From Prostheceraeus crozeri (taxonomy: Eukaryota; Platyhelminthes; Polycladida; Euryleptidae), in contig CAJQUW010005232.1 in NCBI GenBank assembly GCA_907163375.1, positions 62,001 through 126,000 on the forward strand: DNA of 64,000 bases, read 5' to 3'. A program made the position numbers and the translations under genes. This document shows, piece by piece, positions 22,996 to 36,350 of this stretch. The notes below the pieces were generated by a model. The model saw only the letters and a program-made list of their open reading frames with translations. It did no database searches and was not told the origin of the DNA. How positions within the stretch are numbered: position 1 is the stretch's first letter; every line of letters starts with the position of its first letter.

Positions 22996-24126
22996 AAACT
23001 AGCTATCTGCTGGGGAGTGGCTGCACAACAGGCTGCTCCGCCAGTTGGAGACTTTCACAGTGATGCTGACGAGTTCTTGTAGTAGCAAGCGATGCATGTA
23101 CGGTTGAAATATTGGTGAATTTTCCTTCATCAACTTATATCTGCTCTTATATAACTCTACATTCTCATTTTTCTATTACTCTGAGATGTACACAGCACGC
23201 ATACGCATCTATTTTAAGGAACGTAGACGGTAGAAGTTGTTATGGAAACAATTTTTCTTATTTTGTCTAGCGACATTGATGTCATAGTTAGTGCCTCTCA
23301 AATGTCACCGAACATTTCCAAATGTCAGGGACTTAAGATAATGAAGTGAATTCAAGCCTTGATCATCTCCCGATGTCTATTGACATTAGAGAAGATTCGA
23401 TCCAATCCTGTGAAGTGAAGACGTCTGTAAGATTAAAATCGTCCTAATTGATGCGCGTCTTGATAAATGCGGCAAGGAAGGTGCGCGCACTCGGCGGCAA
23501 AGTGTTTGGAAGATGTCTATTGATTTTCTTGGCATTTGTTTATCAAGTATTGAATGATATCAAAGTGTACAAGATGAATTCGGAATTCAAACCGATTCTC
23601 GGATAACTGATCTACCGCAAAAAAGGACATTGTTTGATTTGATTCTTATCTTTATAGTCAGTGTCATCGTGGATACCGAAGCACTGTAATAAAGTTTCAC
23701 GTTGTCTGGGAAAATAGTCAGTGACCTTGCAATGATGATTTAGAACATTTTTATCATTTCACAACCCTTAGACGTTCAGATATCTGTGCTGCAAAATACA
23801 TGATTGAGTCAAAGTAATCTATGTTGCAGTTCATGTCGTTACGTGTCATAATCGACCCCAGCGTACTCAGAAAAGTGCTCAAACACAAGATTTCTAGTTG
23901 AGGTTTGTCATATGTCTATGATGGGTTTGAGCGTGTCTATTCTGCGGTTAATGGATTCCATTTATCGTCGACAAGGAACACTTCACAATGCATAGTTATG
24001 GAGTCGTTAAATAAACATAAGATGATGTCACTGATTTCGTGGAGATAAATGCTCAGAATCTACTATCATCAAAAATCATCAAAAGCGTTGTTCTTTTGGA
24101 ACTGAATGCGAGGCATAGCTTTTGAT
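22996..24126. repeat. Intronic; dispersed repeat copy at about 23620-23717
   Basis: Positions 23620-23717 match 26777-26905: AAAGGACATTGT, TTTGATTTGATT, GTCATCGTGGAT, GTAATAAAGTTTCA and GTCTGGGAAA occur in the same order. The class is unknown. Nothing else is recognised. Confidence 0.55.
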
Positions 24127-24193
24127 TTATATATCTATGAAAGCCTTGCAGAGTCCAAACTGGCGCCATCACAGTTATTTAGTGTCCTCTCTA
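24127..24193 (+). repeat. 67-bp direct repeat, left copy
   Basis: It matches 25229-25295 at 65 of 67 positions by eye, beginning TTATATATCTATGAAAGCC and ending GTCCTCTCTA. The copies flank the Tc1-like element. They are far too long to be its target duplication, so a tandem duplication existed before the insertion. Confidence 0.9.
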
Positions 24194-25214
24194 CAGGTTT
24201 TTGCGTTTAATAGAGGCAGTTGTGCATAATGCGTAACTTAACGGCTTTAATCAAAAATTAATGAAATCGGTTCATTTGTTAACGACAAATACTGTTAAAC
24301 ACGTCAATTTCAAATTTAACGACTTATTCACTAAACAGTAGCATTTGTCAGTTATAACGGCGGTTCATCTAAATACTACGTCATTTTGCAAAACTCAATA
24401 TGTCCAAGACAGTTTTTATTCAAATTATGCATGTCATTATGTCACATCATTATGCATGGTCATCACTTATGTCCTGCATCTGAATGCATGCGGTGAAGAT
24501 GCGTCTTGTTCGCCGATGGGCAGCACTACAAGCAGCTGGAGTGATTTCCACCAAATTTTGCTCATCAAGCTGAGTAAGAGTTGCCAGTTGCTCTTGATAT
24601 GGCTGGCGAAGTAACTGTTCCCTCACCTCCAATTGGCGTCGTAGACCCGCCTTCCAAATGCTGAAACAATTTTCTGCTGCGTTTAGGAAAGGTGAATAGG
24701 GTGGTGGATAATGTAAATCAGCGTTGGCATGTTGAGTTGCAAGCGGTCGTCGTCCACCCCCCCTTTTCCGTACCATTACCTCACCATCTTCCAGATAGCA
24801 ACGTATGATTGACCAGGCTGTCCCTCGCGGAATGTTAAGCGCCGCAGCTACCTCTACATAGTCAGAGTTTGGATTCTCATAGGCATCCACAATTCTCTTT
24901 TTATCCAGCAACGGTATCATTCTTCTTCGTCTCATTTTTCCAACTGTGCGCGCTCACAGCGCCGGCTGTCCTTAAATACTGCATCATGTCGTAACGTTTT
25001 GACATTACCGATCAACACTCACCTTATTGCCATTCAGTTTTGCAAGCGCCAGTAAAGCAATGGGCCTACGTCGTAATAAAGTACAAAAGGACGGAATGTT
25101 TTGTTTTTGCCGTTAGTCTGTATTGTTATGCCGTTAATCATTGCATATTGACGATATTCTATGCAAAATGACGTAATCAATTGAGGAAACGCCGTTATTT
25201 CCTGCAAAAACCTG
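24194..25214 (-). mobile_element. Tc1/IS630-like DNA transposon, internally deleted (1,021 bp)
   Basis: Flanked by TA at 24192-24193 and 25215-25216. The perfect inverted ends are CAGGTTTTTGC on the left and GCAAAAACCTG on the right. Subterminal repeats of TACGTCATTTTGCA and TTAACGGC type occur in both ends and are possible transposase sites. It contains one minus-strand transposase remnant. It is inserted between two 67-bp direct repeats. Confidence 0.93.
24450..24935 (-). pseudogene. IS630/Tc1-superfamily transposase, HTH fused to C-terminal DDE block by internal deletion
   Basis: The frame opens with ATG (24935-24933) and gives 161 residues; full proteins of this group are usually about twice that. 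Residues 8-50 form an HTH domain (LDKKRIVDAYENPNSDYVEV, then AAALNIPRGTAWSII), followed by the basic KRGGGRRP linker. At about residue 73 it passes directly to YPPPYSPFLNAAENCFSIWK, the block carrying the third acidic residue, and continues to a Glu/Gln-rich tail. The segment with the first two aspartates is deleted but the frame is kept. So this is an open, catalytically dead protein that keeps its DNA-binding part. Such products can repress their family in other systems; here that is inference. Confidence 0.9.
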
Positions 25215-25228
25215 TAGAAGTCGGATTG

Positions 25229-25295
25229 TTATATATCTATGAAAGCCTTGCAGAGTCCAAACTGGCGCCATCACAGTTATTTCATGTCCTCTCTA
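25229..25295 (+). repeat. 67-bp direct repeat, right copy
   Basis: Partner of 24127-24193. It differs visibly only at the dinucleotide in TTATTTcaTGTCC versus TTATTTagTGTCC. Confidence 0.9.
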
Positions 25296-27425
25296 TACTT
25301 CTATGGCATAGATATCTGATCTCTGTCATCTCATTCTCCTGAAATCAGTATAATAATGTGAGACTGATCTAAACAATTTAGATTTCATGCTAAACAAGGA
25401 TTAGAGATACAAAGTGATATATATATATAATTGACTAATTTCATGTCTTTCCATAAGCCTATATCCACAAAACTTTTTGACTTATTTTTCCTGATACCCG
25501 GCTGATCTCAGATTTCTATATTTTCATATTCATAGACATATCTTGCTGATTTCCTATAGAAGTTTGCAACTCAGAAATACACGGGCCTACGGCCTCGGGA
25601 TTATGACTGAATTCTATGCATCTACCAGGGTGACCGCGTGTACTCGATTTTTGCTGATATACTCGAATTCTGATTGGTGATTGAAAACATTACTACTAAT
25701 CTCTACTACAAGAACGATTTCGCAGCCTCACTACTCTGACTTATCATAAAGATTAATTCGAACAAGCTTCATAATGATATGACGTGCGCGGTAACGAAAT
25801 ATTATTTTTTCGGAATGTTGGCGTTGAAATTCGAATGGTGGAACTTGTTCAAATTAACAATAAAACTTCTATAGATCGCCGTAATGTTCAATTGATTTAC
25901 TATATTTTCTTCGCATCACGTAACTCGTCATTTTTGTAACTGATGGGTTCGTGTTTTTATGCGCTTTAAAATCTGATTCAGCAACTACTCAGGTTTCTAT
26001 TCCTTTAAATGGTTAATAGCACAAACGAAGAAGAGTTTGTGAAGGAGACGTAGAGCAACTTCTTCCCTCTATAGCCTGGGTGTTCACCTTAGGCAAGTGA
26101 TAGCGCACCCAGAGCCTCCCATACGGCACTCGAGCTACGCCTCAATCGGTTAAGAAAGAGACGTGAAGAGATTGAGATGATGTAACTGATATATTGGATC
26201 TTCCTAAGCACTACAGTTTACTTTTAGTGTTACTCTTACTGATATAGTTACTGTTCACACAGTTTTCACTCTATTAATATACATATTCTTATTACTGTCG
26301 CTATTGCGCTTTCATATACATTTATGTACTCGATTTTTTCAAATAAACAACGTGGACACCTTGATCTACATTTTTGTTGAAAATTTCTGAGTCATTCATT
26401 AACCTTTACATGTACCTAAGAGTAGACCTATTATGCTATTTCTATAATTTCAAATGATGTCTTAAGTCGGATATCTAGGAATCATATCTGGGCTGCTCGT
26501 CCGAATCGCAATGCGTAAATTGGCATGCTAAGTAGATTCAGAACCTTCGCACGAAGTTCATAGATATGTTCAGTTCATGCGGAGATTTTATGCCTTCATT
26601 GCATATCCATGTCTAATATAAATTACGATCTTTCCTGACAATGTGAGACTTGACGATCATTTTGACGGAAATATAATCAATGGATGCGAATTTTGATGCT
26701 TTTCAAAATCATTGTTAGTAAATTCGTGGACTGATGCTTGTAGAATATGAAATAGTGAAGTTTCTTCGATGCAGTGAGAAAGGACATTGTCAGATTTGAC
26801 CAGTTTTGTATTTGATTTGATTTTTATCTATTTGGATAATGTCATCGTGGATGACAAGGCGCCGTAATAAAGTTTCATCTAGTGAAGTCTGGGAAATTGA
26901 ATTATCATCCAAGTATGATAATGGGGAAATAGTCGAGGTAGTAAATGTTGTCCATGTCATCAGCGAATCCAAGCGTCATAACTCATGAAATGCCTGCCTC
27001 GGGCTCTCTTCGCAGAGGTCGCATAGTTGAGATCAGTGCAATTTTACTGAAGACAAATATCTACGCAACTGAATTCAGATAAAAGATATGTATGACAAAA
27101 GAACTGCTGAATCTACTGAGAAGTGTTTGTAGACTCAACAGAGGACTGGAGACTTAACCAATACCTACAACGGGTAGGAATCGATTTGACAAGTATAACA
27201 GACGACTGATCAAATCCTGAAATATTTGCGGGTGCACAATGACGGGTATGTTCTACTTCATAATTCCTTAACTTCCCGTTGATAATTCCTTCAGTACCTA
27301 AGAAATTCTTAAGAAGCTCTGGTCTACCTCAAGAATACTTGTATTCTTCATGTTCTTCGCTAACGGCATCAGATGGAATGGAATCAGTCAGCATCATAAT
27401 GTCAACAAAGTCAAGACAAAGCATT
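25296..27425. repeat. Intronic; dispersed repeat copy at about 26777-26905
   Basis: Positions 26777-26905 are the partner of 23620-23717. There is a short TATATATATATA tract near 25418-25430. No gene is recognised. Confidence 0.55.
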
Positions 27426-28205
27426 GATTTCCGACCTCTATGTCCCTTCATGACTTCCATAGCGTTCCCGACCTCTATGTCCTATCGTGACTTTGAAAGT
27501 GTTCCCGACCTCTATGTTCCTTCATGACTTCGATAGCGTTCCCGAGATCTATGTTCCTTCATGACTTCGATAGCGTTCCCGACCTCTATGTCCTCTCTTG
27601 ACTTCGATAGCGTTCCCGACCTCTATGTCCTATCGTGACTTTGATAGTGTTCCCGACCTCTATGTCCCTTCATGACTTCGATATCGTTTCCGATCTCTAT
27701 GTTCCCTCATGACTGCGATAGCGTCTCCGACCGCTACGTCCTTTCATGACTTTGATAGCGTTCCCGACCTCTATGTCCTCTCATGACTTCGATAGCGTTC
27801 CCGACCTCTATGTCCTATCGTGACTTTGACAGTGTTCCCGAGCTCTATGTCCCTTCATGACTTCGATAGCGTCTCCGACCGCTACGTCCTTTCATGACTT
27901 CGATAGCGTCTCCGACCGCTACGTCCTTTCATGACTTTGATAGCGTTCCCGACCTCTATGTCCTATCGTGACTTCGATAGCGTTCCCGAGATCTATGTTC
28001 CTTCATGACTTCGATAGCGTTCCCGACCTCTATGTCCTATCGTGACTTTGACAGTGTTCCCGACCTCTATGTCCTATCGTGACTTTGACAGTGTTCCCGA
28101 GCTCTATGTCCCTTCATGACTTCGATAGCGTTTCCGACCTCTACGTCCTTTCATGACTTCGATAGCGTCTCCAACCGCTACGTCCTTTCATGACTTCGAC
28201 AGCAT
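27426..28205 (+). repeat. 37-bp minisatellite, about 21 units
   Basis: Units of about 37 bp run through ATGACTTCGATAGCGTTCCC, then GACCTCTATGTCCTTTC. Variants: TCTCCGACCGCTACGTCC for TTCCCGACCTCTATGTCC, CTATCGTGACTTTG for CTTTCATGACTTCG, and GAGATCTATGTTCC. Variant units recur in blocks, suggesting short-range duplication. It is noncoding by its 37-bp period. Confidence 0.92.
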
Positions 28206-30143
28206 TGATTTCATACATCTGATGCTGCTGATTATCTTAGCTGTCAATTAATGCACATATGAAAATAAATTTCTGTGTGCTTACTTTCCTTTTGCTGCAA
28301 GTTATACACACTGCACGGATTGCTAAGTCATTTGGCTATCGAGCAAGCTGACATTTGTCACTGTTTTAGTTTTGAAATCCAAATTCGATTTAATCTTCTT
28401 TTTTAGTGACTTTCTTAGTTAATTCTTTCAGTTTCAGAAACCACTTGAACTTTAATGATTTGAATGGATGCGTTTTCACTGAAACTCTAGTGACTCATCC
28501 CTTTCCGTTCTAATGAGGGAGGCTGTTAGGTCGTTGTGGTGAAGATGTTTGAGGAATTTCACTGATAATATCGTACCAGAAAGTGATGCCACTCTCTGTG
28601 AATTGCTGCAGGCGACGGTAAGGTTTGGGAACGACGCTGGCACCTGCATTTGCCATCATTTACTTTCTTTTACTTTCCGGTCAGATTATCACTGATGTGC
28701 AGAATACTCTGTGGAGCCGGTTGTGTAAACACATTGTGATAAATGTGATATCCATAGTCTAATTCAAGGAAATATCTGCGCTGTCGGAACTTTGACGATA
28801 ATGGCAGCATCAAATTTGATGTCTCAGACTCGGGTTAGACAGTTTACCGTGACAGACTTAAACAAAAATGAAATATGACATTGTACTTAGCCCTCTTCTA
28901 GAACACTGATTCTCAGCTGTTTTCGCATTCTTTATCATGGTCATGCATTCGAGAGGCATTTATGACTCGAAGGCTTTGATGTTGGTTTTGTTTTTCCACC
29001 AGCCTTCCTTATTGAAAAGAAAATGCATCACTTTCATCATTTCAGAAGCTCCAAGTTCTCCCGAGAATCGTTTCGACTCTTGTATTGACGAAGTTGACCA
29101 ATCGGCCAAAGAAATTAGTCATGTTTTCAAGGTGTTCAAGGCAGGACAAAGTATCTGAACTCTCTCGATAAACGTTTAATTGGTCGATCACAAAATAAGC
29201 GCCTTCTATCTGTCGATGAACAGTGCTAAACTGCTGCTTTTTTTAAGGCTTATAAAGAGATGATATTAAGAAGTGTGTTGTGCGTCAAATGTGAGGTGAT
29301 GGAAATGTGAAGAGATGCTGTATTGCCGCAGTTAATGTTTTCTGTTGATTTGGGGCTGAAGCTGTGTGATTCAGCAATGAAACCGACCTCAATAGAAGTT
29401 AAACTAGAAGTTAAAGGCTAGTTAACTTTTTAAAGTTTTTGGTTAATAGAATTGAAAGTCTAAAATACATATTCTTGGCACCATAAGATTGGTCATTCCA
29501 ATGTCACTCACAAGAAAGTGTTCCTTCGTTCCGACGCATGTTAAGACTAACTTTGTAAGAAATAGGAAAGCAAGTATAAAAACGCTGCAACGAAGAATCC
29601 AAAACTCAAGACAGCACAGCAACCATCTCTATGATACTAAAAGAAAATGGTTATAAAGACAGTGATTGAAAACCGCGAAAAAAGAAAAACAAAAAGAATA
29701 ATGCTGATAAGAGTACGTTAGAACTACCTACCATATGTAAGCGAAAAATGCAATAAGTCAATAATAAAAATACAATTTACTTTTTTAAAATGTCAATAAT
29801 TATGACAAAATTCAGCTAAGCATCTAAATAATAAGAAATGCAGGAATACCGGGTAATTGTGATTGCAACATCTGCTCACAATTAATTCAATGCTCTTCTA
29901 TTGATACATTCGTAATTAAGTATGCATGCCAGCGTTGTGACGAATTCTACTTTGGTAAAACTGCCCGTAGGTTTATTGGCAAAATGCATGAGCACAAAAG
30001 GGTGATAAAGAATACATCGATAGGTAGACTCTTGTATGACCTTATTAGAAACAAATAACGACGACATGGGGGATTTTCCGGTAGGTTTCACTGATAAATT
30101 CGATAAATTCGAGACACAACAATCACTGAATCAAGTCATAAGT
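28206..30143. repeat. Intronic; dispersed repeat copy at about 29117-29222
   Basis: Positions 29117-29222 are the partner of 12266-12410 (CTCTCTCGATAAACGTTT, GGTCGATCACAA). 29550-29860 is A-rich. No gene is recognised. Confidence 0.55.
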
Positions 30144-30899
30144 CCATCCCAGGATGTGTCACGAGGTGGAGACTGTCCGTCAGCATCATTGATCTCCGTG
30201 ACGGTGCAGTGGATAGAAGTCCTGCCTCACCATCCCAGGAAGTGTCACGAGGTGGAGACTGTCCGTCAGCATCATTGATCTCCGTGACGGTGCAGTGGAT
30301 AATCCTGCCTCACCATCCCAGGATGTGTCCCGAAGTGCAGACTGTCCGTGATCATCATCGGTCTCCGTGACGGTGCAGTGGATAGAAGTCCTGCCTCACC
30401 ATCCCAGGATGTGTCACAAGGTGGAGACCGTCCGTCAGCATCATCGGTCTCCGTGACGGTGCAGTGGATAGAAGTCCTGCCTCACCATCCCAGGATGTGT
30501 CACGAGGTGGAGACTGTCCGTCAGCATCATTGGTCTCCGGGACGGTGCAGTGGATAGAAGTCCTGCCTCACCATCCCAGGATGTGTCACGAGATGGAGAC
30601 TGTCCGTCAGCATCATTGATCTCCGTGACGGTGCAGTGGATAGAAGTCCTGCCTCACCATCCCAGGATGTGTCACGAGGTGGAGACTGTCCGTCAGCATC
30701 ATTGGTCTCCGTGACGGTGCAGTGGATAGAAGTCCTGCCTCACCATCCCAGGATGTGTCACGAAGTGCAGACTGTCCGTCAGCATCATTGGTCTCCGTGA
30801 CGGTGCAGTGGATAGAAGTCCTGCCTCACCATCCCAGGATGTGTCACGAAGTGCAGACTGTCCGTCAGCATCATTGATCTCCGTGACGGTGCAGTGGAT

Positions 30900-33800
30900 A
30901 GAAGTCCTGCCTCACCATCCCAGGATGTGTCACGAGGTGGAAACCGTCCGTGATCATCATTAGTCTCCGTGACGGTGCAGTGGATAGAAGTCCTGCCTCA
31001 CCATCCCAGGATGTGTCACGAGGTGGAGACCGTCCGTCAGCATCATTGATCTCCGTGACGGTGCAGTGGATAGAAGTCCTGCCTCACCATCCCAGGATGT
31101 GTCACGAGGTGGAGACCGTCCGTCAGCATCATTGATCTCCGTGACGGTGAAGTGGATAGAAGTCCTGCCTCATCATCCTAGGATGTGTCACGAGGTGGAG
31201 ACTGTCCGTCAGCATCATTGGTCTCCGTGACGGTGCAGTGGATAGAAGTCCTGCCTCACCATCCCAGGATGTGTCACGAAGTGCAGACTGTCCGTCAGCA
31301 TCATTGATCTCCGTGACGGTGAAGTGGATAGAAGTCCTGCCTCACCATCCCAGGATGTGTCACGAGGTGCAGACTGTCCGTCAGCATCATTGGTCTCCGT
31401 GACGGTGCAGTGGATAGAAGTCCTGCCTCACCATCCCAGGATGTGTCACGAGGTGGAGACTGTCCGTCATCATCATCGGTCTCCGTGACGGTGCAGTGGA
31501 TAGAAGTCCTGCCTCACCATCTCAGGATGTGTCACGAGGTGGAGACTGTCCGTGATCATCATCGGTCTCCGTGACGGTGGAGTGGATAGAAGTCCTGCCT
31601 CACCATCCCAGGATGTGTCACGAGGTGCAGACTGTCCGTCAGCATCATTGGTCTCCGTGACGGTGCAGTGGATAGAAGTCCTGCCTCACCATCCCAGGAT
31701 GTGTCACGAGGTGGAGACTGTCCGTCATCATCATCGGTCTCCGTGACGGTGCAGTGGATAGAAGTCCTGCCTCACCATCTCAGGATGTGTCACGAGGTGG
31801 AGACTGTCCGTGATCATCATCGGTCTCCGTGACGGTGCAGTGGATAGAAGTCCTGCCTCACCATCCCAGGATGTGTCACGAGGTGGAGACTGTCCGTCAG
31901 CGTCATCGGTCTCCGTGACGGTGCAGTGGATAGAAGTCCTGCCTCATCATCCCATGATGTGTCACGAGGTGGAGACTGTCCGTCAGCATCATTGGTCTCC
32001 GTGACGGTGCAGTGGATAGAAGTCCTGCCTCACCATCCCAGGATGTGTCACGAGATGGAGACTGTCCGTCAGCATCATTGGTCTCCGGGACGGTGCAGTG
32101 GATAGAAGTCCTGCCTCACCATTCCAGGATGTGTCACGAGGTGGAGACTGTCCGTCAGCATCATTGATCTCCGTGACGGTGCAGTGGATAGAAGTCCTGC
32201 CTCACCATCCCAGGATGTGTCACGAGGTGGAGACTGTCCGTCAGCATCATCGGTCTCCGTGACGGTGCAGTGGATAGAAGTCCTGCCTCACCATCCCAGG
32301 ATGTGTCACGAGGTGGAGACTGTCCGTGATCATCATCGGTCTCCGTGACGGTGCAGTGGATAGAAGTCCTGCCTCACCATCCCAGGATGTGTCACGAGGT
32401 GGAGACTGTCCGTCATCATCATCGGTCTCCGTGACGGTGCAGTGGATAGAAGTCCTGCCTCACCATCCCAGGATGTGTCCCGAAGTGCAGACTGTCCGTG
32501 ATCATCATCGGTCTCCGTGACGGTGCAGTGGATAGAAGTCCTGCCTCACCATCCCAGGATGTGTCACGAAGTGCAGACTGTCCGTCAGCATCATTGATCT
32601 CCGTGACGGTGCAGTGGATAGAAGTCCTGCCTCACCATCCCAGGATGTGTCACGAGGTGGAGACCGTCCGTCAGCATCATTGGTCTCCGTGACGGTGCAG
32701 TGGATAGAAGTCCTGCCTCACCATTCCCAGGATGTGTCACGAGGTGGAGACTGTCCGTCAGCATCATTGATCTCCGTGACGGTGCAGTGGATAGAAGTCC
32801 TGCCTCACCATCCCAGTATGTCTCACGAGGTGGAGACTGTCCGTCAGCATCATTGATCTCCGTGACGGTGCAGTGGACAGAAGTCCTGCCTCACCATCCC
32901 AGGATGTGTCACGAGGTGGAGACTGTCCGTGATCATCATCGGTCTCCGTGACGGTGCAGTGGATAGAAGTCCTGCCTCACCACCCCAGGATGTGTCACGA
33001 GGTGGAGACTGTCCGTCAGCATCATTGATCTCCGTGACAGTGCAGTGGATAGAAGTCCTGCCTCACCATCCCAGGATGTGTCACGAGGTGGAGACTGTCC
33101 GTCAGCATCATTGGTCTCCGGGACGGTGCAGTGGATAGAAGTCCTGCCTCACCATCCCAGGATGTGTCACGAGATGGAGACTGTCCGTCAGCATCATTGA
33201 TCTCCGTGACGGTGCAGTGGATAGAAGTCCTGCCTCACCATCCCAGGATGTGTCACGAGGTGGAGACCGTCCGTCAGCATCATTGGTCTCCGTGACGGTG
33301 CAGTGGATAGAAGTCCTGCCTCACCATCCCAGGATATGTCACGAGGTGGAGACTGTCCGTCAGCATCATTGATCTCCGTGACGGTGCAGTGGATAGAAGT
33401 CCTGCCTCACCATCCCAGGATGTGTCACGAGGTGCAGACTGTCCGTCAGCATCATTGGTCTCCGTGACGGTGCAGTGGATAGAAGTCCTGCCTCACCATC
33501 TCAGGATGTGTCACGAGGTGGAGACCGTCCGTCAGCATCATTGGTCTCCGTGACGGTGCAGTGGATAGAAGTCCTGCCTCACCATCCCAGTATGTGTCAC
33601 GAGGTGGAGACTGTCCGTCAGCATCATTGGTCTCCGTGACGGTGCAGTGGATAGAAGTCCTGCCTCACCATCCCAGGATGTGTCACGAGGTGGAGACCGT
33701 CCGTCAGCATCATTGATCTCCGTGACGGTGCACTGGATAGAAGTCCTGCCTCAACATCACAGCATGTGTCACGAGGTGGAGACCGTCCGTGAGCATCATT

Positions 33801-36350
33801 TGTCTCCGTGACGGTGCAGTGGATAGAAGTCCTGCCTCAACATCACAGCATGTGTCACGAGGTGGAGACCGTCCGTGAGCATCATTGATCTCCGTGACGG
33901 TGCAGTGGATAGAAGTCCTGCCTCACCATCCCAGGATGTGTCACGAGGTGGAGACTGACCGTGAGCATCATTGGTCTCCGTGACGGTGCAGTGGATAGAA
34001 GTCCTGCCTCACCATCCCAGGATGTGTCACGAGGTGGAGACTGTCCGTCAGCATCATTGGTCTCCGTGACGGTGCAGTGGATAGAAGTCCTGCCTCACCA
34101 TCCCAGGATGTGTCACGAGGTGGAGACTGTCCGTCAGCATCATTGGTCTCCGGGACGGTGCAGTGGATAGAAGTCCTGCCTCACCATCCCAGGATGTGTC
34201 ACGAGGTGGAGACTGTCCGTCAGCATCATTGGTCTCCGTGACGGTGCAGTGGATAGAAGTCCTGCCTCATCATCCTAGGATGTGTCACGAGGTGGAGACT
34301 GTCCGTCAGCATCATTGGTCTCCGTGACGGTACAGTGGATAGAAGTCCTGCCTCACCATCTCAGGATGTGTCACGAGGTGGAGACCGTCCGCCAGCATCA
34401 TTGATCTCCGTGACGGTGCAGTGGATAGAAGTCCTGCCTCACCATCCCAGGATGTGTCACGAGGTGGAGACCGTCCGTCAGCATCATTGGTCTCCGTGAC
34501 GGTGCAGTGGATAGAAGTCCTACCTCACCATCCCAGGATGTGTCACGAGGTGGAGACCGTCCGTCAGCATCATTGATCTCCGTGACGGTGCAGTGGATAG
34601 AAGTCCTACCTCACCATCCCAGGATGTGTCACGAGGTGGAGACCGTCCGTGATCATCATTGGTCTCCGTGACGGTGCAGTGGATAGAAGTCCTGCCTCAC
34701 CATCTCAGGATGTGTCACGAGGTGGAGACCGTCCGTCAGCATCATTGGTCTCCGGGACGGTGCAGTATATAGAAGTCCTGCCTCACCATCCCAGGATGTG
34801 TCACGAAGTGCAGACCGTCCGCCAGCATCATTGGTCTCCGTGACGGTGCAGTGGATAGAAGTCCTGCCTCACCATCCCAGGATGTGTCACGAGGTGGAGA
34901 CCGTCCGTGATCATCATTGGTCTCCGTGACGGTGCAGTGGATAGAAGTCCTGCCTCACCATCCCAGGATGTGTCACGAGGTGGAGACTGTCCGTCAGCAT
35001 CATTGGTCTCCGTGACGGTGCAGTGGATAGAAGTCCTGCCTCACCATCCCAGGATGTGTCACGAAGTGCAGACTGTCCGTCAGCATCATTGGTCTCCGTG
35101 ACGGTGCAGTGGATAGAAGTCCTGCCTCACCATTCCAGGAGATGTCACGAGATGGAGACCGTCCGTCGGCATCATTGATCTCCGTGACGGTGCAGTGGAT
35201 AGAAGTCCTGCCTCACCATCCCAGGATGTGTCACGAAGTGCAGACTGTCCGTCAGCATCATTGGTCTCCGTGACGGTGCAGTGGATAGAAGTCCTACCTC
35301 ACCATCCCAGGATGTGTCACGAGATGGAGACTGTCCGTCAGCATCATTGGTCTCCGTGACGGTGCAGTGGATAGAAGTCCTGCCTCACCATCCCAGGATG
35401 TGTCACGAGATGGAGACTGTCCGTCAGCATCATTGGTCTCCGTGACGGTGCAGTGGATAGAAGTCCTGCCTCACCATCCCAGGATGTGTCCCGAAGTAGA
35501 GACCGTCCGTCAGCATCATTGGTCTCCGGGACGGTGCAGTATATAGAAGTCCTGCCTCACCATCCCAGGATGTGTCACGAAGTGCAGACTGTCCGTCAGC
35601 ATCATTGATCTCCGTGACGGTGCAGTGGATAGAAGTCCTGCCTCACCATCCCAGGATGTGTCACGAGGTGGAGACCGTCCGTGATCATCATTAGTCTCCG
35701 TGACGGTGCAGTGGATAGAAGTCCTGCCTCACCATCCCAGGATGTGTCACGAGGTGGAGACCGTCCGTCAGCATCATTGATCTCCGTGACGGTGCAGTGG
35801 ATAGAAGTCCTGCCTCACCATCCCAGGATGTGTCACGAGGTGGAGACCGTCCGTCAGCATCATTGATCTCCGTGACGGTGCAGTGGATAGAAGTCCTACC
35901 TCACCATCCCAGGATGTGTCACGAGGTGGAGACCGTCCGTCAGCATCATTGATCTCCGTGACGGTGCAGTGGATAGAAGTCCTACCTCACCATCCCAGGA
36001 TGTGTCACGAGGTGGAGACCGTCCGTGATCATCATTGGTCTCCGTGACGGTGCAGTGGATAGAAGTCCTGCCTCACCATCTCAGGATGTGTCACGAGGTG
36101 GAGACCGTCCGCCAGCATCATTGATCTCCGTGACGGTGCAGTGGATAGAAGTCCTGCCTCACCATCCCAGGATGTGTCACGAGGTGGAGACCGTCCGTCA
36201 GCATCATTGGTCTCCGTGACGGTGCAGTGGATAGAAGTCCTACCTCACCATCCCAGGATGTGTCACGAGGTGGAGACCGTCCGTCAGCATCATTGGTCTC
36301 CGTGACGGTGCAGTGGATAGAAGTCCTACCTCACCATCCCAGGATGTGTC
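30900..36350 (+). repeat. Higher-order block, first copy (approximate limits)
   Basis: Marker monomers here are matched 6,450-6,451 bp downstream: ATTAGTCTCC at 30959 (again 37410), the one-base-longer CACCATTCCCAGG monomer near 32721 (again 39172), and the CAACATCACAGCATG pair at 33752 and 33838 (again 40202 and 40288). The offset drops from 6,451 to 6,450 after a one-base deletion (CACCACCCCAGG becomes CACCACCCAGG near 39432). Limits are approximate. Confidence 0.85.
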
